This document shows, one piece after another, positions 1 through 5,436 of a stretch of 5,465 nucleotides of DNA. The notes under the pieces were generated by a model. That model saw only the letters and a program-made list of their open reading frames with translations, ran no database searches and was not told the origin of the DNA. The first letter of the stretch is position 1, and each line of letters starts with the position of its first letter. The position numbers and the translations under genes were made by a program. Source of the DNA: an uncultured Clostridia bacterium (GTDB lineage: Bacteria; Bacillota; Clostridia; Oscillospirales; Ruminococcaceae); the NCBI GenBank assembly GCA_946056455.1, contig CAMGJS010000087.1, positions 1 through 5,465 on the forward strand, given 5' to 3'.

Positions 1-149
1 TCCCAATTGGATATATGACTGATGAAGTTAAAAAAACACAGTCAGAAGTTATTACTTCATATGTCCAATTGAGGCAATCAGTGACATTAAAACTAGATCA
101 ACAAATTATTGATTCAAATATTAAACGCCGTCCGACATCATACGATTAA
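1..149 (+). CDS. C-terminal tail of an unidentified protein (partial, runs in from the left edge)
   Basis: A plus-strand frame (codons beginning at position 3) is open from the window edge to a TAA at 147-149 and gives about 48 residues ending in RRPTSYD. The tail is polar and probably helical (runs such as DEVKKTQSEV and LKLDQQIIDS) and I do not recognise the family. The DNA up to 120 has only about 29% GC, clearly lower than the operon to its right. The last ten or so codons lie inside the 3' end of the convergent FUSC gene, so the original C terminus may have been replaced at a junction near 120-126. It could also be a chance open frame in AT-rich DNA, since only 48 codons are visible and no start is in view. 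Confidence 0.4.
   Translation, partial: PIGYMTDEVKKTQSEVITSYVQLRQSVTLKLDQQIIDSNIKRRPTSYD
3..72. repeat. Imperfect inverted repeat at the left edge
   Basis: Bases 3-18 (CCAATTGGATATATGA) are the reverse complement of 57-72 (TCATATGTCCAATTGA) at 14 of 16 positions, separated by 38 bases. Each arm contains CAATTGGA or its complement. There is no T-run after it on either strand, so it is not a terminator. It falls in the unidentified reading frame and could be a recombination or protein-binding site, or chance in AT-rich DNA. Confidence 0.3.
118..126. other. Probable sequence junction (insertion, rearrangement or island edge)
   Basis: Three signs coincide here. GC is about 29% to the left and about 40% in the next 60 bases. 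The minus-strand FUSC protein is convincingly family-like up to its last residues (a PYSKVELNRMM motif) and then stops at 121-123. An unrelated plus-strand frame enters from the left and crosses the point. No target duplication or terminal repeat can be tested because only one side of the foreign segment is in the window. An assembly join is an alternative. Confidence 0.4.
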
Positions 150-729
150 GTTCTACCTTTGAATATGGAGTAAACCGTTCATTTATGGGCGACAACATAT
201 CATCAAGCTCTGCCGCAAAAAGAATGTTTCTGACTCGCTTGCGCGGAAGTCTTGCAGAGTTTACCGCAATTCCTGCGGCTATGCCGATAAATGTATCAAG
301 AGTTCTGTTAAACACGAATAAGAACGGATTACTGTCACCCATATGTATTACAGTAACAGAAAGAAAAACAACGCAGGAAAAATAGCTTGCGTTTCTTTTA
401 TCAAGTAAAACCGTAGTGTAAATCACAGGAATTATCATTACAGCAATCAAAAGATACCCTATCGGAGTATCATACACCGGGATAATATAAATTTCGAGTA
501 TTATTGTTATAAGACCGTACAATGCGCCGATCAGCGTGCCGACAGTACGCTGTAATGCCATTTTAAGAGTACTTTCTCTGTATGGTTGTATACACCACAG
601 CACAGCAAGCATCGAGTAAAACGGCATACCGCTTCTTCCTCGTAAAAGATATACGCAAGCGCAGAGAAAAACTCCTGCGGCGGATTTTAGAATACGGTTG
701 CCTATCGAAGGAAATGATATTTTTTTCAT
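121..729 (-). CDS. FUSC/aromatic acid exporter-like membrane protein, probably truncated at the start of a HAD-like domain
   Basis: A 202-residue membrane protein of the FUSC/ArAE type. Hydrophobic segments lie at about 12-29, 36-47, 62-84, 89-109, 115-130 and 142-158, and the conserved-looking RTLDTFIGIAAG stretch (142-153) matches the last helix of the FUSC domain. Family members are thought to export small aromatic or organic acids across the inner membrane; the substrate here is unknown. After the last helix, residues 168-202 resemble the beginning of a HAD-type domain (ILFAAELDDML, then PYSKVELNRMM). From memory, clostridial relatives continue through a full HAD domain, so this copy looks cut off after Val202. 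The usual HAD motif I DxD reads E174-L-D176, which would remove the nucleophile. The ATG shares an ATGA with the stop of the preceding gene, and no good Shine-Dalgarno sequence precedes it, so translation probably depends on coupling. Confidence 0.75.
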   Translation of the reverse strand: MKKISFPSIGNRILKSAAGVFLCACVYLLRGRSGMPFYSMLAVLWCIQPYRESTLKMALQRTVGTLIGALYGLITIILEIYIIPVYDTPIGYLLIAVMIIPVIYTTVLLDKRNASYFSCVVFLSVTVIHMGDSNPFLFVFNRTLDTFIGIAAGIAVNSARLPRKRVRNILFAAELDDMLSPINERFTPYSKVELNRMMSDGV

Positions 730-1652
730 AGCTTTATTATTTTGTACAAAACACTTTTTTCAAATTCAAGGGGTCGGTTGTATCTGAAAAAAACCGTACC
801 GTTTATCGGAGAAAATATTTTTGAAATCACATCGCCCTCAAGCGGGTCTGATATTTCACATAATAAATCACCGCTTCTCAGTTCGTCGCCTGTTTTCACA
901 TAGCTTTTGCATATTCCGGATATCGGAGAATGTATCTGGACAAGCCTTTCTTCCCCGATTATCTCGGTAAGATTACCGCTGTTCACACTTGCTCTTACAA
1001 TACCTCTTCTGACCATAAAACGAATAATAGCGTCAACCGCAATCTTTGCAGAGCTTTCATCAATATTATCCGTTGCATTTGTATAGAGCGAAAACGCCTT
1101 TGTTCCCCATACCTGCCAGTTATAATTCAAAGTTGTTGTGTCATAAGGTCGCGGAGTTCTTACAAACGCATAAGGCAGGCCGAAGTCTGTCATATCATCA
1201 TGGTTTGTAAAATCTGTCTCCATAAGCTTTACATGCGGAAGAAAGTCGCCCTGCTGATAAAAACTTGCAAGCTGTACACCATATGTAAAGCCCTGAATTT
1301 CTTTGAAAAGTCCGTCAGCAATACGCTGCGTTGTTTCGCCCATATCGTATCCGGGGAACATTCTGTTGATATCGGTATTATCCATTGTCCAGAAACGCTT
1401 TCCTATATTCATTGAATAATAATTCACACAAGGGATTATCATTATTTCTTTTCCGTTGCATATAGAACCTTCTCTTTCAAGTTCTTTTAATCTGCTTACA
1501 AGTCGGGAACATACATACATCTGCTGTATCTCATTGCCACGCATTGCTCCGACTACACACATAGCTTTTTCGCCTTTGCCAAACCTAAACCCGATAATAT
1601 CCATAGGTTGACGATATGGAGATTGAATTGAATAAAGAACCTGCTTATGCAT
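726..1652 (-). CDS. M14/AstE-AspA-like paralogue lacking zinc-site residues (predicted pseudoenzyme)
   Basis: A 308-residue paralogue of the gene just upstream, with the same architecture: a succinylglutamate desuccinylase/aspartoacylase-type domain (about 1-220) followed by a beta-rich domain like a barrel-sandwich hybrid (about 236-308, with SPISG and SPING turns). The substrate-side motif DINRMFPG (N96, R97) is kept. The catalytic metal site is not: the HxxE motif reads R38-G-N-E41, the third zinc ligand His is Ala129 (VQLAS where the partner has IDIHS), and the general-base Glu is Tyr190 (FSLYT versus LVVEM). I infer a non-catalytic binding or regulatory subunit, perhaps pairing with the active copy. 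The start at 1652 is chosen because GGAGGTG lies just upstream; an in-frame ATG at 1679 has no such site. It overlaps the previous gene by 8 bases and the next by 4. Confidence 0.85.
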   Translation of the reverse strand: MHKQVLYSIQSPYRQPMDIIGFRFGKGEKAMCVVGAMRGNEIQQMYVCSRLVSRLKELEREGSICNGKEIMIIPCVNYYSMNIGKRFWTMDNTDINRMFPGYDMGETTQRIADGLFKEIQGFTYGVQLASFYQQGDFLPHVKLMETDFTNHDDMTDFGLPYAFVRTPRPYDTTTLNYNWQVWGTKAFSLYTNATDNIDESSAKIAVDAIIRFMVRRGIVRASVNSGNLTEIIGEERLVQIHSPISGICKSYVKTGDELRSGDLLCEISDPLEGDVISKIFSPINGTVFFRYNRPLEFEKSVLYKIIKL

Positions 1653-2589
1653 TATGTTCACCTCCGAGTATTCTTGCAATGAGCGAACCGCCGTAAACTA
1701 TCGGAAACTCCCTTAATGTAAAAATTCTTCCGCAGCAAGGAGCGGTCACGCGCTCTGCAATTCTCCCCGTCAACGGGTCTATCACATCACCGATATGTTC
1801 GCCTTTTTCAATATCCACCCAGTGTTCAACGCAAGGAACAAAAAATCCGTCTGCATCGCTGTTGACAAATTCAACTGTTCTCTCTCCTGAAATGATAGGG
1901 GTTCTGATTGTTTCAACATCGCCTTCCCACATTCCGAGATTTTTGAGCATATTGAAAATGCCTGCCGTCAACTGTCGGCAGTATTCCTTTGTAATCCTCA
2001 TTCCCACTCCCATTTCAACGACAAGAGTCTTTGTTCCCGTTGTATTAAGACTGAATGCAAGGGTGCTTTCAAGAACAGTTGCCGAAGAATGTATCCATAT
2101 AAAATCACAATTAAGCATTTTTGCATATGGGATAAGTTCGTCGGCGGTTATCTCATTTATTCGTATCTGAGGTATTTCTTTGAGATAAATGTTGCTTGAA
2201 TGAATATCAATACATATATCAGCCCCGCTGATATCGGAAATAATATCCATAGCAAGACTTTCCGCCATTGTTCCTTCGGATGTTCCCGGAAAAATCCTGT
2301 TCATATCAAGGTCAAACAGAGGTATTCCTCTCGTGATACTATCAATCCCGAGAGGATTTATTGCAGGATATATATCAACGGTCCCGTTTAACTGTGACAG
2401 ATTTTCATTAAGTATCCTTGCGGTGTCGGCGCATACATACTGCCCTTCAAGTTCATCGCCGTGGGTACCCGTCACAATACAGACGCGTTTACCCGAAGGC
2501 GTCTTACTGCTTTTTCCCGTAATTCTGTTTCGACGTATTTCAACTCTTTCATTTACTGCAAGACCTGCGCTTGCAATAACCGTTGTCAT
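1645..2589 (-). CDS. Zinc-dependent M14 / succinylglutamate desuccinylase-aspartoacylase family hydrolase
   Basis: A 314-residue protein of the M14 AstE/AspA-like family, which hydrolyses N-acyl amino acids or peptide-like amides; the substrate is unknown. The active site looks complete: HGDE gives zinc ligands H43 and E46, IDIHSS gives H130, LVVEMG gives the catalytic E192, and DMNRIFPG (N97, R98) matches the substrate carboxylate site. A C-terminal beta-rich domain (about 232-310), typical of COG3608-type members, follows. No signal peptide is evident, so it is probably cytoplasmic. An ATG at 2652 would add 21 residues, but those overlap the upstream gene and have no ribosome binding site, whereas AAGGGAG precedes the ATG at 2589. 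It starts 16 bases after the transglutaminase gene ends, consistent with a step acting on the product of the ATP-grasp enzyme. Confidence 0.88.
   Translation of the reverse strand: MTTVIASAGLAVNERVEIRRNRITGKSSKTPSGKRVCIVTGTHGDELEGQYVCADTARILNENLSQLNGTVDIYPAINPLGIDSITRGIPLFDLDMNRIFPGTSEGTMAESLAMDIISDISGADICIDIHSSNIYLKEIPQIRINEITADELIPYAKMLNCDFIWIHSSATVLESTLAFSLNTTGTKTLVVEMGVGMRITKEYCRQLTAGIFNMLKNLGMWEGDVETIRTPIISGERTVEFVNSDADGFFVPCVEHWVDIEKGEHIGDVIDPLTGRIAERVTAPCCGRIFTLREFPIVYGGSLIARILGGEHNA
1659..1665 (-). promoter_or_regulatory. Ribosome binding site fixing the second M14 paralogue start at 1652
   Basis: Minus-strand GGAGGTG ends 6 bases before the ATG at 1652 (GGAGG is 8 bases away). It lies in the coding end of the upstream hydrolase and rules against the longer ATG at 1679. 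Confidence 0.75.
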
Positions 2590-2599
2590 AAAAGAAACG

Positions 2600-2606
2600 C
2601 TCCCTT
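2600..2606 (-). promoter_or_regulatory. Ribosome binding site fixing the M14 hydrolase start at 2589
   Basis: Minus-strand AAGGGAG begins at the last base of the transglutaminase stop codon and ends 10 bases before the ATG at 2589. The longer alternative start at 2652 has no comparable site. Confidence 0.65.
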
Positions 2607-3382
2607 CAAATAATAGTAACCTCAGACGAAACCGTCTGGACGCTTTCGGCATTACCGAGATAAATTCCTCTTTCTATCGGACAATCGGAATAATCACGCC
2701 CATGACAAAGCTTGATATATCTGTCGCTGATGAGGCAGTTATGTGTTGGGTCAATGCCTATCCATTTCTTACCGTCATAGACTTCAACCCAGGCATGAGT
2801 TTCTCCCGAACCGAAAGCAAGCCCCGAAACATATCGGCAAGGCATTTTGTCAATACGCAAAAGTGACAGCAGAATATGGGCATAATCCTGACAAACACCG
2901 CTTTTTATCGTCACAGCCTCTTCGGCGGTTGTTTTTGTTCCCGTAACTCCTTTATGATAGGTCATACAGTTGTAAAGGCTGTCGCAAAAAGCTTTCGACC
3001 TTGACAGTATATCGCTGTAAAGAGGATTGCAACTACCATATAATGATAATATGTTTTTCCCGGGCATAGTCAAAGGCGTATGAAATCCATAGAAAGCAGA
3101 AGTTTCGCCTGACGATTCATACGAATGAATTATGTCAGCGTTTCCGCATACCCTGAATGAAAAAGCTTTATGGGGCTCTGTAATTCTTCCGCAAACAAGC
3201 ATATTTCCGAAGCTGTCGCGACTATGCCATATCATTCCCGATTTCGGCAATATCTCGCACGAAAGCTCGGATATGGTCTGACGGCTGTCGGAAAAAGGTT
3301 TGCATCGCAGAGTAAAGCTATGTTCTGTTATATTTTGCGAAAATTCAAGCGCAGTTTCATATTCAAACCGTAACCGTTTCAA
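2606..3382 (-). CDS. Transglutaminase-like cysteine protein (TTG start)
   Basis: A 258-residue protein of the bacterial transglutaminase-like family that travels with circularly permuted ATP-grasp and alpha-E genes. The N-terminal part (about 1-110) is the beta-rich domain usual in this group. The papain-like catalytic triad is visible as C164 in GVCQDYAHI, H196 in ETHAWVEVY and D211 in GIDPTHN. Such proteins are predicted to cleave or transfer amide bonds, possibly releasing or moving the peptide made by the ATP-grasp partner; the activity is not shown experimentally for this set, to my knowledge. The start codon is TTG at 3380-3382, preceded by AGAGGTG at good spacing, and there is no competing in-frame ATG near it. 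The first 20 bases overlap the end of the alpha-E gene. It lacks an evident signal peptide, suggesting a cytoplasmic protein. Confidence 0.9.
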   Translation of the reverse strand: MKRLRFEYETALEFSQNITEHSFTLRCKPFSDSRQTISELSCEILPKSGMIWHSRDSFGNMLVCGRITEPHKAFSFRVCGNADIIHSYESSGETSAFYGFHTPLTMPGKNILSLYGSCNPLYSDILSRSKAFCDSLYNCMTYHKGVTGTKTTAEEAVTIKSGVCQDYAHILLSLLRIDKMPCRYVSGLAFGSGETHAWVEVYDGKKWIGIDPTHNCLISDRYIKLCHGRDYSDCPIERGIYLGNAESVQTVSSEVTII

Positions 3383-4067
3383 ATAAATTCACCTCTACAA
3401 GATTTTCGATGTTGTCCAGAATATCATTACGGTTTTCGTCAAGACTAACACGATTTTCAGCCGAATATTTCAGCGCTTCAAGACAATCGGCGTTGATTAC
3501 CCCCGCATCGCATCTTATAACATGCTTTAAAAGATTGTCAAGCTGAACAAAAATATCATCCGAAGGATAACCGAGACGAAGATACATATCAACTCTTTCA
3601 ACAGACTTTCCAAGATGGATTATTCGCAAAGCGTCGGGATTAGTCATATTATTGTCTATACTTCCCCAGAAAGCGTATAAGGCATCACGAACAGGAAGCA
3701 TATCGTACCTTATTTTATTTGTACCCCTGCATGCCTTGAATTTGTCCATTGCCATTTGAAGATATGAAAGCGACGGTGTTTTTATCTCGTCACGAAGAAC
3801 AATACCGTTTCCCAATGCTCTGTCAAGATTTGATATTATTGAGTTTTCATCGGACATATCAAAAACATATCTGTCAAAGAAATCCTCAGAGTCTTTATAG
3901 ATATCGGGAACATTTATATCGGCAAGATACTTTTCATAAGCCGCCTGGCCGCCTTCGATAAATCTGTCGGCATATTTAAAAAAGCTGTTTAAGGTTGTAA
4001 AAACTCTTTCAACATATCTTCCCAGCCAGAAAAGATTGTTTATATTTATTCCGGTAATAGCACCCAT
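3363..4067 (-). CDS. Alpha-E domain protein (DUF403-type), short form
   Basis: A 234-residue, mostly helical protein matching the alpha-E family (DUF403), named for its conserved Glu-rich helices and found almost only beside circularly permuted ATP-grasp genes. The signature NLFWLGRYVERV lies at 11-22; a second related helix, HLGKSVERVDMYLRL, is at 151-165; and the region 75-95 (SIISNLDRALGNGIVLRDEI) fits the conserved central helix. Its biochemical role is unknown; it is presumed to be a partner or scaffold for the amidoligase. Proteobacterial members are nearer 300 residues, so this is a compact version, but both ends look intact. It starts within the last 22 bases of the ATP-grasp gene, with a strong AAGGAGGAGG 12 bases upstream, and an in-frame stop just before the ATG fixes the start. 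Confidence 0.9.
   Translation of the reverse strand: MGAITGININNLFWLGRYVERVFTTLNSFFKYADRFIEGGQAAYEKYLADINVPDIYKDSEDFFDRYVFDMSDENSIISNLDRALGNGIVLRDEIKTPSLSYLQMAMDKFKACRGTNKIRYDMLPVRDALYAFWGSIDNNMTNPDALRIIHLGKSVERVDMYLRLGYPSDDIFVQLDNLLKHVIRCDAGVINADCLEALKYSAENRVSLDENRNDILDNIENLVEVNLFETVTV
3390..3396 (-). promoter_or_regulatory. Ribosome binding site supporting the TTG start at 3382
   Basis: Minus-strand AGAGGTG ends 7 bases before the TTG at 3382-3380. It lies within the alpha-E coding end and is the main evidence for a TTG start. Confidence 0.65.
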
Positions 4068-5362
4068 GTGTCTTTAAAACCTCCTCCTTGTGATGAATTG
4101 ACTACAAATGAATCCGCTTTTCTTGAAAATCTTGTGAGTCCGCTCGCCCAGACCTTTGTATTTTCTCCCGAAAGGACGAAAGCTCTGAGGTCGGCTTTCC
4201 GCATGACAATTTCATTATCTTCCATAACGGCAAGGTCGACAAAATCAATTACCTCCTGCGCTATAAAGCGACGGGGCTGGTCTGTTATAAGCTTTTTCCA
4301 GTCGGCAAGCTGTTTTGCTGTCATATCTCTGCCAAAGACAACGCCGTATCCTCCCGCCTCTGAAACATCTTTTATAACAAGCTTTCTGATATTATCGAGA
4401 ACATACTTTCTGTCATCATCGTAAAACGGCAGATATGTCGGAGCATTTTTGAGTATCGGTTCTTCGCCGAGATAGTATTTTATCATCTTAGGGACAAAAT
4501 AATATATTCCCTTGTCGTCAGCCACTCCGTTTCCGGGAGCGTTGATTATTGCAACATTACCCGAACGGTAAGCGTCCATAATATGCGGAACGCCTATAAG
4601 CGATTCGGGCAGGAATGTCATCGGATCAAGATATTCATCAGATATACGGCGATAAACCGCTCCTACTCTTGTCTTTCCTCCCTGGTAATCCTTCATATAG
4701 AGAATATTATCCTCAACGAAAAGGTCTGTGTTCTGAACAAGCGTTGCTCCTGTTTTCTCTGCAAGATAGCTGTGTTCAAAATAGGCTGCATTAAATCTTC
4801 CGGGAGTGAGTATGACATTTATTCCTCCGCAGTTTACATAATTCATTGTATTTCTTAAAAGCGTAGCATAGTTGCGGTTGTCAACGATACGGTTATTTTC
4901 AAAAGCCGACGGAGTAGTCATTCTGCAAAGCTCCCTTGCGATAAGAGGATAGCTTGCTCCCGACGGAATTCTGAGGTTATCCTCGAGTATGTACCATGTT
5001 CCGTCTTTTGCTTCTACGAGGTCAATACCTGAAATATGGCTGTAAATTCCCTTTGACGGAGTTATTCCCGAACACTCTGCAAGATAGCCCTTTGAAATAT
5101 ACACAAAATCCTCGGGAATGATTTTATCCCTTATTATTTTGCCGTCGGAATATATATCCTTTAAGAACATATTAAGCGCGTCGACACGCTGAATAAGTCC
5201 TTTTGTCATTGACGAAAAATTATCTGCGCTTATGATGCGCGGAATAGCGTCAAACGGAAAAAGCTGTTCATTAAAGGTTCCGTTCTTGTAAATTCCGAAT
5301 TTTACTCCGTAACGCGCAAGAAGTTCATTGATTGCTTTTGCATCTGCAACAGGTGTGTTCAT
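4046..5362 (-). CDS. Circularly permuted type 2 ATP-grasp protein (DUF404/DUF407), predicted amidoligase
   Basis: A 438-residue circularly permuted ATP-grasp enzyme, predicted to join a carboxylate to an amine through an acyl-phosphate using ATP; substrates are unknown. Recognisable family blocks, in order: LFPFDAIPRII (34-44), GIDLV (112-116), LEDNLRIPSG (126-135), AAYFEHSYLAEKTG (192-205), VYRRISDEYLDP (236-247), NAPGNGVADDK (274-284), YYLGEEPIL (296-304), the Gly-rich GGYG loop (337-340), RFIAQE (365-370), LRAFVLSG (392-399) and the C-terminal SSQGGGFKDTW (423-433). All look intact. The start at 5362 is preferred over an ATG at 5371, because AAAAGAG touches 5371 directly but sits 9 bases before 5362. 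The N-terminal lead is shorter than in many proteobacterial relatives. First gene of the operon, 22-base overlap with the alpha-E gene. Confidence 0.93.
   Translation of the reverse strand: MNTPVADAKAINELLARYGVKFGIYKNGTFNEQLFPFDAIPRIISADNFSSMTKGLIQRVDALNMFLKDIYSDGKIIRDKIIPEDFVYISKGYLAECSGITPSKGIYSHISGIDLVEAKDGTWYILEDNLRIPSGASYPLIARELCRMTTPSAFENNRIVDNRNYATLLRNTMNYVNCGGINVILTPGRFNAAYFEHSYLAEKTGATLVQNTDLFVEDNILYMKDYQGGKTRVGAVYRRISDEYLDPMTFLPESLIGVPHIMDAYRSGNVAIINAPGNGVADDKGIYYFVPKMIKYYLGEEPILKNAPTYLPFYDDDRKYVLDNIRKLVIKDVSEAGGYGVVFGRDMTAKQLADWKKLITDQPRRFIAQEVIDFVDLAVMEDNEIVMRKADLRAFVLSGENTKVWASGLTRFSRKADSFVVNSSQGGGFKDTWVLLPE
4080..4089 (-). promoter_or_regulatory. Strong Shine-Dalgarno for the alpha-E gene, inside the ATP-grasp coding end
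   Basis: Minus-strand AAGGAGGAGG lies 12 bases before the alpha-E ATG. The same bases encode the conserved QGGG of the ATP-grasp C terminus, so one stretch serves both a protein motif and a translation signal. Confidence 0.75.
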
Positions 5363-5371
5363 AAATTTCAT

Positions 5372-5378
5372 CTCTTTT
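5372..5378 (-). promoter_or_regulatory. Ribosome binding site that favours the ATG at 5362
   Basis: Minus-strand AAAAGAG directly abuts the ATG at 5371, leaving no spacer, but stands 9 bases before the ATG at 5362. Spacing therefore favours the internal start three codons later. Confidence 0.5.
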
Positions 5379-5380
5379 CT

Positions 5381-5422
5381 AAAAAGCAGAAGGGCGTTCC
5401 GGAAATAATCCGAAACGCCCTT
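5381..5422 (-). terminator. Leader hairpin with T-run: terminator-like attenuator or 5' stabilising stem
   Basis: Bases 5390-5403 (AAGGGCGTTCCGGA) and 5409-5422 (TCCGAAACGCCCTT) form a 14-bp stem with one mismatch and a 5-base loop. On the minus strand, four bases after the stem comes TTTTT (5385-5381), giving an intrinsic-terminator look. It lies between the predicted start of transcription (near 5430) and the first gene, so it would act on the operon's own transcript. The four-base gap and short T-run make it a weak terminator; a stem protecting the 5' end of the mRNA is an alternative. No competing anti-terminator stem or known riboswitch is visible in the short leader. Confidence 0.65.
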
Positions 5423-5436
5423 GCCTCTATGCTTGT

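Noticed and set aside
3..72. Inverted repeat as the transcription terminator of the operon
   Set aside because: The arms are far apart (38-base loop), AT-rich, and not followed by a T-run on the minus strand.
930..1415. 161-codon plus-strand open frame
   Set aside because: It lies fully antisense to the second M14 paralogue, has a Cys-rich, low-plausibility composition and no family resemblance; the minus-strand frame is clearly the real gene.
2590..2652. Longer N terminus for the M14 hydrolase starting at 2652
   Set aside because: The extra 21 Arg/Leu-rich residues come from the alternative frame of the transglutaminase end, have no ribosome binding site, and the ATG at 2589 has one.
2333..2866. 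177-codon plus-strand open frame
   Set aside because: Antisense across the M14 hydrolase and transglutaminase genes, both with intact catalytic motifs; no ribosome binding site or recognisable domain.
4068..4424. 118-codon Ser-rich plus-strand open frame
   Set aside because: Antisense shadow of the conserved C-terminal half of the ATP-grasp gene; composition is what the reverse of that coding sequence would give.
4583..4858. 91-codon plus-strand open frame
   Set aside because: Antisense to conserved ATP-grasp blocks, Cys/Ile-rich and without a start signal.
5381..5422. Hairpin as the terminator of a gene upstream of the operon
   Set aside because: The consensus promoter lies upstream of the hairpin on the same strand, so the hairpin sits in this operon's own leader; on the plus strand no T-run follows.
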